Positions 1 through 11,590 of a DNA stretch of 64,000 bases are shown here, one piece after another. The stretch lies in the NCBI RefSeq assembly GCF_947623445.1, contig NC_135244.1, positions 4,402,001-4,466,000 on the forward strand, read 5' to 3'. Numbering within the stretch: the stretch's first letter is position 1; every line of letters begins with the position of its first letter. Source of the stretch: Clavelina lepadiformis (Eukaryota > Chordata > Ascidiacea > Aplousobranchia > Clavelinidae). The notes beneath the pieces are model-generated. The model had not been told where the DNA came from, made no database searches, and was given only the letters and a program-made list of their open reading frames with translations. The position numbers and the translations under genes are program-made.

Positions 1-37
1 TTTTACAGCTTGCAAGCAATTGTCATATTACATTCAG

Positions 38-1646
38 GGTATGAGCTCGGTCTTCTTTAACAAAGGAGAAAACTGCATTGCTGCTGGTCGATTATTTGTT
101 GAGGAATCGATTCATGATGAATTTGTTTCTAGAATTGTGGAGGAAATTAAGAAAATGAAGATTGGTAACCCACTGAGTGCTAGCACAGATCACGGCCCCC
201 AAAACCATAGGTGCAGTTTTTCTTCAAAACTCAAATACTTTGCATCTGATAAGATTTTGTAGAATGATAAACACCAGGCGTATGCTATATTCCTGTTGCA
301 ATAAGTGGTTTTAGAATAAGCAAAAATTTTGCAACTGACTGGATACTCATAACAGCAACAGATCAAGAGTTTCTGTTAAATTTGTTTCCACAATAGGGCT
401 CACTTGGAAAAGTTGGTTGAATATTGTGATGTAGCCGTGAATGAAGGTGCCACTTTAGTGTATGGTGGCAAGCAGTGTGACATGCCAGGTCTTTATATGA
501 TGCCGACTGTCATAACGGATGTCTATGATCACATGTACGTTGCCAAAGAGGAATCATTTGGCCCGGTGATGGTAGTGTCGAAATTTTCTGAAGGGTGAGT
601 GTCCCAATGCTTGTGATCAAGTTAGAAAATGACGGAAACAGATTTATCAAAAAAGTTAATTTTTCTGTTTTCAAAAAAATAAAAAGAACCAAGCTGAATC
701 TAAGCATATATTCCATTTTGTTAAATTTTTCTTCAGTTGTTATCAATTTGTTATGTCTAGCGATGCCTTATGATTAATTAGAGTATTAGACAATACCTTA
801 ACAACCGATATGACCGAATTTAACAGTATTTCTATACTACAGACATCAAGTTAACTATAGTGTGTATAGTGGCTCTAACTGATTAAGAAATGTTATGCAT
901 GTGAGAAAACTGGTTTATCAAAGGGAAAATTTGTCAAATGAGCAAGCAAATGTCCTATATGATCCGCATTGTTAATTTGCAGTGACATTGATGGAGTTCT
1001 GAAAAGTGCAAATGGAACCGAATATGGCCTGGCTTCTGGTGTCTTTACACGAGATATCAGCAAAGCACTTTATGTCACCGATAAACTCGATGCCGGTACA
1101 GTTTTCGTAAACACCTACAACAAAACCGATGTTGCAGCTCCATTCGGAGGCTTTAAACAATCAGGTTTCGGCAAAGACTTGGGTAAGTATTGAATAGGGT
1201 GCTACTAAATCAGGTGCGGGCAACTTTTTCGGTCGGCGGGCCTGATATGAGAAAATAAAGTACTTGGCGGGCCGGATTCCTGAATCGATACATTAATCGT
1301 GTATTTATCCACCTATGCAAGGAATAAATCGTATTTAATGTAAACTTTAAGTTTTAAGCATAGAGACCAAAAACAGTATTTAATGAATTTATTAATGAAT
1401 AATGTACTTCATTAGCTGCTGAAGTCAAAACTGAACTGCTAAACTGAACTGCTGAACTGTCTGCGGGCCGGGTCTGGCCCGCGGGCCGTATGTTGCCCAC
1501 CCCTGTACTAAATGCAGTTATTATACGTTTTGTTTGTACCGGTGTGTTATTTATAGCTCGTTTTACAGCAAATTGTTTGTTGGTTTTCAGGTGAAGATGC
1601 ACTGAATGAATATCTAAAAACGAAGTCTGTAACCGTCGAATATTAG
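38..1646 (+). CDS. ALDH1L: 10-formyltetrahydrofolate dehydrogenase (ALDH1L), C-terminal four exons
   Basis: This is the 3' part of a gene for cytosolic or mitochondrial 10-formyl-THF dehydrogenase, which oxidises 10-formyl-THF to THF and CO2 with NADP+. Exons are 38-210, 397-594, 983-1182 and 1591-1646 (stop TAG). All have GT/AG borders and phases agree, giving 208 residues. The first exon holds the catalytic-cysteine motif [11 protein letters not shown] of the ALDH domain. Later exons carry [19 protein letters not shown] and [13 protein letters not shown] blocks. The protein ends SVTVEY, matching the vertebrate C-terminal ..EY. The formyl-transferase, ACP-like linker and N-terminal ALDH parts lie outside the window, so ALDH1L1 and ALDH1L2 cannot be told apart. 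A hAT MITE sits in the last intron. The gene converges on SMNDC1. Confidence 0.93.
1211..1505. mobile_element. hAT-type MITE in last ALDH1L intron
   Basis: This 295-bp element is flanked by a perfect 8-bp duplication, TACTAAAT, at 1203-1210 and 1506-1513. Its ends are imperfect inverted repeats: CAGGTGCGGGCAACT on the left and TGTTGCCCACCCCTG on the right. The interior is rich in GGCCCGC. The 8-bp TSD and CAGG ends are the hAT superfamily signature. No transposase coding is visible, so it is non-autonomous. Confidence 0.9.
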
Positions 1647-2537
1647 CAAGAATATTTTATCTGTACCAAACCGCGGCTACAGAAACACTTGCACAATGGT
1701 TTTATCACTTTTAGACAATTTTAAGTTATTTACCTTTTTTTCACTGCAAACCACTTTGCTTGTTATTTTCTTGCTTTTTAGTAAAGCAACTAGCCAGCTC
1801 AACCGATTTACTTTTAATAGCCTATTTGACTGTTTGTCTTTCTCTACCGATAGTGTTAACAGAGCTATAATAGAGAAGGTGTTTGTTTCATTATCGTAGT
1901 TCCATCTTGAAAGTTCAGTTTTACGAATGATGTCGTTTTTCTACGAATGGTTTTCGGTTGGTATTAAAAGGTGATTATGTTTTTGTGTTTGTAAATCCAT
2001 ACATCGCTAAGTAGCCAAAAGTATAATGTTTAATTAATAGTTTAATAATCCTACACGTACTATATGCATTGAAGTTTTCTTAATGTTATGATACTCTTGT
2101 TAAGATAAGAGCTGTCAATATTCATGGTGGTTAGTGTAATACAAAGAAAATAACTTCAAAGCAGTGTTGTATTAATTCGAATCACGTTTTTGAATGACTC
2201 AAAGTCCTAAATGAGTCATGTTATGACAATGAGGGCAACAAAGACAAATCATACAGGATATTTTTCCAAAAAATGCAACTCTCTGTAAAAAGTACCAACC
2301 AGACTATTTTTTAGACAGCTGTGACATAGTGGGCACTATGAATATTTTTTGAGTTAAAGGCCCTGACGCTAATCACAATTGAAAATGACTCGTCAGAAAA
2401 ACTAACTTTGTTAAAACCCTATTTCATCAAAATTTAGATCGATGTCAATTTGTACATTTCAAGACAAAGCCATAGGATGGAACCTACAACAAAAACAGAA
2501 TAATCCGTTATCTTATTATGTTTACTATCTTATAACG
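1647..2537. other. ALDH1L 3' flank, no gene seen
   Basis: This stretch is AT-rich with only short open frames. It presumably holds the ALDH1L 3' UTR at its left end. I see no splice-bounded coding exon and no RNA gene. Confidence 0.4.
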
Positions 2538-3017
2538 CATACGTGTCAAACTCCCGGCCCGCTTTGCAATAAAACTTGGCCCGCAATGCTATTTTATACA
2601 TTGAACTATTTCCGGCCCGCGAGATCATCGTACAGTATAACTTACTTTTTTCAAGCAAGAAACAAGATTATAACAAATCGCACAATACAGCAGCACAGCA
2701 GTTGCCTCATCATACGATAGAATAAATCGATTTATTCTAACGCTTGTAATCTGGGCTGCGTTTTTCTTTATTGTTTGTTATTTCTTTAATGCTTTTGCAA
2801 GGGGATGAACGAAACATAATGATGTAAGAGAAGAATAACCAAAAATAGCCCAGTCAAAAATCGTCAAAAAACATCAAAAATTTGGTGTTGTTTCGTTGCC
2901 TTTTCCAATTCATGTACTCGTGTCACAAAATGTTTAATCAAGTTTTATCCTTACGGCGCGCGGCGTTAAATAAGGTATGAGTTTTGGTCCCTGGTGCGAT
3001 TGAGTTTGACACCCCTG
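2538..3017. mobile_element. hAT-type MITE
   Basis: This 480-bp element is bounded by a perfect 8-bp TSD, TTATAACG, at 2530-2537 and 3018-3025. The right end GAGTTTGACACCCCTG is the inverse of the left end CATACGTGTCAAACTC apart from a few changes in the outermost bases. There is no transposase ORF. It belongs to a different family from the 1.2-kb element by its interior, although both have CAGGGGTG-type ends. Confidence 0.87.
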
Positions 3018-3062
3018 TTATAACGGTTTATCCTGTTTTTGTTGTAGATTCCTTCCTATACT

Positions 3063-3536
3063 CATAGGTGGGCAGTGCCGTTATGCTATACGCTATAGTA
3101 CCGAATTACTTTACTGTGGTACTTCTTCAATACTGAATACTGATATCGTCGATACTTTTGAAAAAAGGTACCAAATTTTTGTACAAATTTACTTTTTTCA
3201 AGAAATTTCAGTCAGTCCCGGTACTCGGTACTTATCACGTGATAATTTCTAAATTTGAAACAAGTATGTTTTCAAAAATACATGTTAGTTAATCCTTGAT
3301 ACCAATTTTAGCGTCTGTTGATCTTTGTTAATCTAGAAATGTCAAGTAAAATTGCAAGTGACGTTACATATGTTTTGACCTGGAATAACCTTTACCGGGA
3401 ACATAATATCGTCAAACATTGCTTTTGCATCAGCATCTTCTACACAAAAAAAGCGGTACCCAATAAGTACCGAACTACTTTTTAAAAATAATACCGGAAC
3501 CGACGATACTTTCAAAGTACTGACTGCCCACCTTAG
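3063..3536. mobile_element. hAT-type MITE rich in GGTACC motifs
   Basis: This 474-bp element has an 8-bp TSD, CCTATACT (3055-3062 and 3537-3544). Its ends are inverted: CATAGGTGGGCAGT on the left and ACTGCCCACCTTAG on the right. The interior contains many GGTAC/GTACC motifs. It is the same family as the insertions at 20660-21153 and 49258-49751, which sit on a different duplicated target (AACAGCTG). No transposase is present. Confidence 0.87.
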
Positions 3537-3903
3537 CCTATACTTTTCTAGCAAACACTAACACGCGCTGCTGTGAGAATTGTGGCACATACTTGAGGCA
3601 TATTTTCTTGCTAAACAATAATCAGCAATTGGTAAAATGTTTATATTAAAAATATGCTCAGATAAAATGGATCGCATACAGCACAACAAATTGGTTCTAT
3701 ATCGCTGTAAATACAACTGAAAACTTCCCCTTGAAAATATTGCCAACAGATGACCATCTTTGTATGTTGCATGGTGCGGACTCCGAGGTGTGACAATTTT
3801 TCTAGTTAAAATGGCAATTATGCCACGTGGTTACTTCCCAATTGACAATGTTGCCTCGATTTTCACCACTTCAAGAGTAAAAACAAGTCCAACTGCAACT
3901 GCC

Positions 3904-6900
3904 TCATCTCGGTATCAAATGCCTGGCGTTATATTTTGCCCCGTGTTCAAACTTAGTCATTTTCTTGTCGGCGATGCCACATGTGCCAACACCAACTTTG
4001 CCAGTACCTTCAGGTGATGCAAAGATGCTCTTTTTAATCTGAAGGTTAGAAAAAAGGATGTTACGGCATTTTTCGTTCTATTATCATATTGTTGATTGTC
4101 TTGAGTTGTTAGAATTTCTGAAAAGCGCAACTTGCTGCACAAGCAAGTTTTGTAAAATATCTTACCAGTCCTTTGGCATTTTTTGAGGAAATTTTCTTAT
4201 TGAAATCCATCCATTTGTTTTTTGATATTTCCGATTCTGCTTCTTTTTCTTTTGCGCGCATCTTTTTTTTCAGATTTCGCTTTTTACGATATTCCCGTTG
4301 CTGTTTTAACTTCTCTTTCCTTAAAACCACAGTTAAAAAATTGTAGTAATATAGCATATTTACTTACAAATAACATACAGTATATATTCACTTACTTTAA
4401 ATTTGCTTTGCTTTGAATTTTACTTGTGCCAGCCGCTGCCTTACTGCTGTCACTTAAAAGTGGTTTAAGAGACGATATTTGACAAACGTCTGATTTTCCA
4501 AGGTCCTCAAAACGTACTGCAACAGTTTCACTTTCTGGAAGCACATCTTCAACAATGGCTTCATAATATCTTGATAGAAAGATAGTGGGAAAACTTGACA
4601 ATATACATTTTGCCTCCAGCTTAACAACACACTCATTCAAGTTCTCAAAAAATTGGAAAAGTCTAGATTCAAATTTATCAGTTAAAAGAATCAAAACAGA
4701 TTGAACGGAAAGGTAATAGATGGAAGAATAGACTTTGCATGAGTGACATCATACAAAACACTGTAAGATGCTCTATGTTAATGAATGTACACCTGAAAAC
4801 ATTATGCTCTGTATAGATGAATAAGTGGGTTCACACAGAATCTGTCTACACCGGTATGATTCAATCACACAAAAATTAAGAAATTAAGATTTGTTAAAAA
4901 TTCCAACTTTTTCAGATAATTTTGAGAGTTTGGCTTCTGAATGCAAATCTAAAATTCTTGAGTTATAGGTTTGTTATTATGAAATTCAAACTAGTAATTC
5001 AGGTAGATACCCTTTCAAGTATTGTTTTTGCTATTTATATGAACAACAGAATCATAACTGTGCTAACAACTGTTAAGTTTGTACCTACCAGATAAGCTTG
5101 CACTTGGTAATCAGATCCAAGTGAAGTACTTAACTGGAAGATTACTGTGCTTATCATATATGTGATAACAACATAAAAGAACAAAGAAAATAAAAAACAG
5201 AAATAAAAGAATTTGAAAATGTAAAATAATGATTTCTCTTACATTCCATCATCTGTTTTCCTTGCTAAACATTTATCTCCAGATTGCCATTGGCGAGTGC
5301 CAGGTTGAGCGGCACTGGCTGCATTCTCAGGTACATTTCTACTGCTAGTAGTTGTTGTTCCCGACAAATCAACAGTAAGCTGTATCACCTTTATAAAAGA
5401 AATCAAATATATTTAATAACTTATAACATTTTAGGATGCTGTTTGATGAATAAGTAAGTTCATAACTTCTGCTGAAACTAAAAACCTTTTTACACTGCCG
5501 ACCACCATATTGAAATATTTGCATGAATCTGGCTATGAGAATATTTTATCTAAACCTGATGCATTTAAAAAACTATATACAAAAAGCATCTAGACCAGTA
5601 ATTCTTAAACTGGGTTTAATCACACCCAGGGCGTTTGCTGAGTTAGTCTCTGGGTTTTGTTGAGATGAGTACTATTAAGATTAAATGACACTGTACATTA
5701 GTTACGCACTTTAAGTAATGTTTAGTTTAAATCAGTACAGTTATATACTGTTTGCAAATTGGCATGTTTTTAAATTTAAGCAAAGAGTTCGATGAATCTA
5801 TATATGAAGCTGACCGAGTTCGGTACATCTAGCAAGCTTAAAAACCATGGAACTAGGCAGTAAAACTGAATAATCTTTCTTCAAATGTATTTCTGAAATC
5901 CTATATCACATACAAAAATTAACACATTTATCATTCGACTCTTGTCTGTTTTACAGTTGACATATACATTAAAACTTTATATGCATTTCTTAATTGTTAT
6001 AGAAAAGCGGTCATATCTACACACCTATTTCAATATGGCAGGCAACAGTGTAAACAAGTTTATTTTAAACTAAGCTTTAGATTAAACTGCAAAAAAACTA
6101 ATCATAGACCAAGCATATCATGGTGTTTCTTAACAAAGCTTTATGTTCATTATTTTGATCTGTTTCGTGACAAGGTCAATTGACAATTCATTACACTGTG
6201 GTTTCTTTAAACAGATGACAGAATTTACAAGAAACCAATTTTTTCTCGGAAATTTACACTACAGATGTGGGCTGGTTTAATCAACCATAGTCAGACAGTT
6301 CCTGCTTTGTGCACTTTCAGTCTTTTAGGATTTGTTGGTTATGCTAGCTGAAGGTATCATGATAAAAATGTCAAATGAGTGAATGGCCCCTATTACTCTA
6401 AGGAAGGACTATTTTGCCTTAAGAAAATCGCACAACCAATTGTTAAAAATTAACTTTAAAAAAGAGTATTTATATGACATAAAGGTTTGTCTAAACCTGG
6501 ACCCGAACAATTCACAGCGTCGGCTAGAAAGTAACAAGCGATCATTGAAGCAGCTAAATTGCACTGGCAACAGTAGAATAAATAATAAAACCGAGTCTGC
6601 TTGTAATTGTAAACAGATATATATTTCGCCCACAGCAGGTGAGGTGACAATCTGACGGAGAGACCGATAAGAGTAGGGAATAATGCAGCCCATACAACTC
6701 TTTTCTTAACCGGTTTGTTTTGATTTTATCCTTTAGGGACAAAACGTTTCTTACAGCCTGAAGCATATTATGTGACGAAGTCATAATTGATCTTTTTTGG
6801 GAAATTTGATTTCAAGCACTTGGTTAGCAAAGTAGACAAGCTGTTCTTGAAATCTGCATCTCATTCACAAAGCCTGTGCATACGAATAGCTTCAGAAAAG

Positions 6901-8027
6901 ATAACTGATTTGAAAATGAGTGTGGGATGATCGGATAAACCATTGAACAAACATAGCTCTGTCTATAGCAATGTCATTTACAAAATTTTTGTAACAAAGC
7001 CGAATGGTTCGCAATATTCGCTAAGAGTACAGAGTGATTATGTCCCGTTGCAATATCTTTCTTTTGTTTGTACAATTTATCTCCATATTGCACAGTAACA
7101 GATTGTAGAGTGTACATTATAAGCTCTAGTAATTTATGCTGGTTGTCTTTGGTCAGCGTGGAGTGGAGCTCGAGGACTGTGGATATGGATAGTTTCAGCA
7201 CAGAACGGTCAATGTTGGTGGAAAGTGAAACGATATCGCCTGCCAAGATGTAAAGGTCGTCCTTGTTCCGTTTTATTAGGACGTGGTTTTTATTAAATGT
7301 TTGTCATTTATCGTTCTTTTAAGTAGTGTGATCTATCTCTGCAAAATTCTTTTACCAGATATTGGCAGAAAATGACACTGATGGGTTGTAGGATGTGTTC
7401 GGACCTGCTGTTTGCAGGTCTTCTTCTTAAAACTTGTTGGTTTTGAATAACGGTAAGGCATAAGCTGCACTTTTTGAAGCAAAATATTTGGCTGTGAGGC
7501 CCGAAATTTTCTGCTATGTTTTACCATACTTTTTGATTGCGGCTGTGTGAAATAGAAGTTTGTCTGAGATTGTGCCTGCTTCATGAATTTGCATGGCTCG
7601 AACTACAGTGGCGCTCTTTAGGTGCATAATTGTGCGCCTAACCAGAACTTCTGCGCAATGAATTTTTAATTGATTTATATACTAAATTAATCAAACCGTG
7701 CACATTACTACGTAATTACGCACCTAAAGTGCAATCAAACAGTTTGTCACCTGAACTTGTTATTTGTGGTTGTTTGGCGCACATAAGATCGTGCTGAAAA
7801 CGGCCATACTCTGCAATCTGGTCAACGCTGTAACTTCTCAGCTACCAAGCCGATAAATTTTAGTTTAAGCATCAAAATCTTATACAGACCCTTACACAGT
7901 CTTATCTTACCTCCAAGAGATCTTCTTTAAGCTTCAGTAAATCTTCATTTCCAGGGTCCAAAGTTAATGCGGCTTCTACCTGGGTAAGTTGAGCTTTGTA
8001 ACTGGCAAGACCCTCTTCGTCAGCCAT
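3904..8027 (-). CDS. SMNDC1: Survival motor neuron domain-containing splicing factor (SPF30/SMNDC1)
   Basis: This is a complete five-exon gene. Exons, 5' to 3' on the minus strand: 7911-8027 (ATG), 5243-5388, 4396-4569, 4166-4319 and 3904-4038 (stop). Phases agree and sum to 726 nt, 241 aa; human SMNDC1 is 238 aa. The N-terminus (LASYKAQL.QVEAAL, then NEDLLKLKEDL) and the Tudor domain (SGDKCLA through LKPLL, split across exons 2 and 3) match the family. So do the basic coiled coil (KQQREYRKKR) and the tail SIFASPEGTGKVGVGTCGIA. SPF30 is a nuclear U2 snRNP-associated factor needed for tri-snRNP recruitment; its Tudor domain binds symmetric dimethylarginine. Intron 1 (about 2.5 kb) carries a reverse-transcriptase fossil and a small MITE. 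Confidence 0.95.
6975..7250 (-). pseudogene. Reverse-transcriptase fragment inside SMNDC1 intron 1
   Basis: A 90-aa minus-strand open frame contains two RT-like blocks. DIVSLSTNID resembles motif A of Penelope/DIRS-like RTs (usual form DIVSLFTNI), and YGDKLYKQKKDIATG..HSVLLANIA resembles motif B. The expected catalytic motif C (xxDD) is not in the frame, so it is a fragment. It lies in the same sense as SMNDC1. Neighbouring minus-strand frames at 6640-6784 and 7333-7584 may be remains of the same element, but I cannot assign them. The clade (Penelope-like versus other) is unresolved. Confidence 0.55.
7616..7729. mobile_element. Small inverted-repeat element (about 114 bp)
   Basis: The ends CTTTAGGTGCATAATT and TAATTACGCACCTAAAG form near-perfect terminal inverted repeats around an AT-rich centre. 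No convincing target duplication is visible, so superfamily is unassigned. The whole unit could fold into a hairpin within the SMNDC1 pre-mRNA. Confidence 0.5.
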
Positions 8028-9068
8028 TTTTTAAAATTCTTGGCCTGAACACGATAATTGTACGCCCTACTAAGTTATTGAACTAAACAGGTTAAGTTGA
8101 TCGAAATCCTTCAAACCAGCCTTCACCTACCAAAGCTAGATTCTTTTCTACTCACCAGTCTTTGTATAACGCCAAGTAAAATTATGACATAGAAATGTTA
8201 TAACTAAAACACAATGTTGTGAAGTTATAAACATTTGTTTCCAGAATAATAAATAATGCCATAATAATATCAATGTTTAACTGAATCAAATAAAACTTGA
8301 GAAGATTGCAAAATGTTACCAGTACATTTGTTTATTAATTGTATGCACAAAGACCATACAAAGCAGTTTTAATATATTTTGTAAACAAATTGCTGCTTAG
8401 AAAAATGTAAACATGTTATCTAAATTTGGCCTGAATCCCTAGCAATGAAAGGGGAAAATTTTGTTGCATAGTTTGAGCAAAAAATTTCGACCAGGGAATC
8501 GAACCGCTATTGAAGACGGTTTAACTTCGGTTCAAGTTTTACAAAAATTTACAAAGAGCAAGTTGTGCAAAATAGATGAACAAAGTATCTCCATTGCTGT
8601 AGATTCTGTCTCCGAAAGCTGCATGGGGCACACGAGTTTAACATCTCTGGCATACACAACAACAGTTAAATTTTGGCTGAACACATGAAATGACGTGATA
8701 ACATTTGGCTCGCTGACCAGGAGTTTGACCATTGTTTGACACATGTGTTATAGAGAATAGAAATAGACACATCTCGTGTATGGTATACAGTACTTATAAT
8801 AGGTAGGATGGTTGGCAATTTTTTCGCTTTAATTTTTCTCAATAAAAGACATCCGACCTAATGGTCTGGAGTAGGGCCTGCAATTGTTGTGGTGAGCGTA
8901 TTGTTGGGGTTGTGAACAGTTGTAAATTAATTATTGTTTGATCAATTTTTCGCTAATCTGACTCCATTGATAGCGCATTCATTAACCCGTGATAGCCAGT
9001 TAAGCATCACAATACCAGAACCATACTGTCAATGTCTTTGAATCATCATTAATAATAGGTTCTCAACA
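8028..9068. other. SMNDC1 upstream region, no gene seen
   Basis: This stretch holds the presumed SMNDC1 promoter and 5' flank. Short open frames on both strands at 8461-8744 have no family features that I recognise. The duplicated array starts at about 9069. Confidence 0.35.
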
Positions 9069-11457
9069 AAACGGTTACTGTTTTCAGGGTACAAAATAAA
9101 GCTGCGTTCAGTGGACTGCAAATTACCGACTGTCTATATCAGACTAACGCGTTGAACTCCGTAGTACAAATGACGTAAATCGGAAGTAATCAAAACGGAG
9201 TCGTGCATACTAAACACGGCCAAAATATAGTACAGCACTTATTGTTAAGCACACGCAATAAAGCAAAAATAACAATATAGGTAACGCAATAAATAAATAA
9301 CAATAACCTACTATCATCAGATCTGCACGAGAATTCCGTAAGAATAAGGGCTAATTATGACAATTAGCAAAGTGGTACTTATCGTGCGACTTAAAAGTTT
9401 AACCTTACTCTTGTCACACTGAAGTAATAAGGGACCTGTAACATATTTTTTGCACTTCCCGATCAATTTTTAATTAACTGTACAAAAACTGTTGTTGAAA
9501 GTTTGTGACGTAACTCTAAGTGATACATAAAACTCACTGTGAAACACGTTACTCACTTTATCTTGACGTTTGCTTACCTTAGTCACTAAAGTTTAGTATA
9601 TTGGGATGTTGTTTCTTTGTCTTGGTTTTAGCTTGGATTCAAGAAAAGCTAGTAAGTGTTTGTTTGATTTTCCAGTGTTTGCATTGTACCGCAATAAAAA
9701 TTAATTTCGATCCATTGAAAAGTAATTAAATTGAAATCAGAAATATACCGATCCATAGGTTGTTGCAGTACTGTGTCCTATCTGTTAAGATGAATACATC
9801 TAAAAAGACAAATGCGACAATATACGTAAGCCCGCCATAAATTACACAACTAAAGTAGCTTTGTAGAAAACTTATGTATAGAATGTAGCCTACCATCTCC
9901 CCAAAATTGTTTTCAAGTGGTGTGCAACTGTACACCTAAGCAGCAAACTTGAATCGATCTCTGGTTGTGAGATCATGTACACGTCTGAGTCAATAAATTT
10001 CGCTTGACCTGACTTCCATGAAGGCTACGTGTTCTTCTCTGCCAACACTATTTGCAGACAAATAGTAGGATAAAAACTAAAACGTTTATTCAAACTAGTG
10101 AAACATAAGACATTCCATGACATTATGTCGTGCAGTAGCCTACAGCACAAGCATCTGTATAGCAGGCTCGATGATAATAAACAAATGTGAAGACTGCGCC
10201 AAGAAGTCGGAAAATTTTGGCAGTGCTATGTGGTGCGAAGCGCTACAAACTAAACTTACGAAGGCCTAGAGTAGGTATATGGTAACCTGACATAATATTT
10301 ATTTTCGTAATGAGACAAGTTTTTGCATGACTTAAACTCGCCCGTGATCCGTCATTGCTCGAGCTCCGGTTTGTTTACCGAGATAATCGCTTGGCAGTTC
10401 CGATTGACACATTTTTTTCCATGGTATTGCCCGAATTGGAATTGTTCAATAGCAGCACAGAACTTTTTATAGAATTTTGAACGACTGCGGATGCGCACAC
10501 ACAAAAATCTACTAACTCATCAAGTTTTTTAATTTTGCGGGTCGTAATACAGAATTGATTCAATACTGCAAACCAGTTTCCGCAAAGTGGTAGTACACTT
10601 CTTAATGTAGGATAATGTAAATTAAACCCTTTATGATAAAAAAGTAAGAAAAGGACGTACGCGATGTGAGAAAATTACCACGTGTGGGGAGTAATCTGAG
10701 GGCGCCAGCCAGCGACAGACCAAGAAGTACCGAACTGCCGCTACACGTGAATAAGTAACTACGTAGCATGTGACCATTCGATCTACAAACAAGTAACTGA
10801 ATTAGAAACCACATAACTTAATTTACTTAATTCATGTATACGAATAATTAACCAGGGAAACAATAAACAACTTCACGCTGGTCTGTACAACTTCCGTAGC
10901 ACTGCTGCAGGCCATACGTAAATAGGATCATAAGCAAAAATACACACAGCTCACACAAGGCTAAAATGGTAACGGATTGGATTTCTGGAGCATCTTCCAT
11001 GGTTTGCAAAGTAGGTCAGCATATAGCACTTACTCCTGTTCAGAGGACAGTTCTAAAATCGTTCAGTACTGTATAAAAAATTACTACATAAAAACGTGTA
11101 ACGGTCGGAAATTGCACAAGGGCTAGTTCGGTTCAAGGAATCGAGCGATGAGGAATTATCGCCGGGTGTAAGTCATGCAAAAACTTTCCTCATACCGGCT
11201 AGAAACATTATTATCATACCATACAAGGGAGCTAATACGAATCAAGACTCGATAAACAAAACGGCTCCTTTTCAATAGACTTAGTAGCGCGGGAGAATGT
11301 TTTTTAAAAAAAACCACCGACAAGGCAGGCGAAGATCAATATACAGATATAGGAGCGTTGCAATATACGGAGCGTTGCATTAATCATTACACTATATAGC
11401 CTACTACAGACTTGCAGACATTTTTTGGGCAAGTTCGACACAAAATTTTACTGATAA

Positions 11458-11590
11458 TGGCAAATGATAGCGTTACAATGCTTCGTGATAATTTCCCTAA
11501 ACCAGCAGAAGAAATGAGACTACCTGGTGTGAACTTAATTTCGGTTTATGGCCCCCATGTTGAGGACTACAGCTTCAACGAAATTATAAA
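11458..11590 (+). CDS. Candidate + strand first exon, unknown product
   Basis: An ATG opens a 45-residue frame (MANDSVTMLRDNF..., containing LPGVNLISVYGPHVEDYSF). It is followed directly by a strong donor, GTATGTAAG, after FNEIIK. The duplicate at about 40604-40736 encodes the same peptide. In the middle copy the whole region is replaced by the LINE ORF1 insertion. I do not recognise the family and cannot find a downstream exon. It could be a leftover exon of a gene truncated by the duplication. Confidence 0.3.

Noticed and set aside
10375..10563. Minus-strand frame LNQFCITT.KIKKLDEL seen in three copies
   Set aside because: It is broken differently in each copy and has no splice-consistent borders. 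Shared descent explains the similarity.
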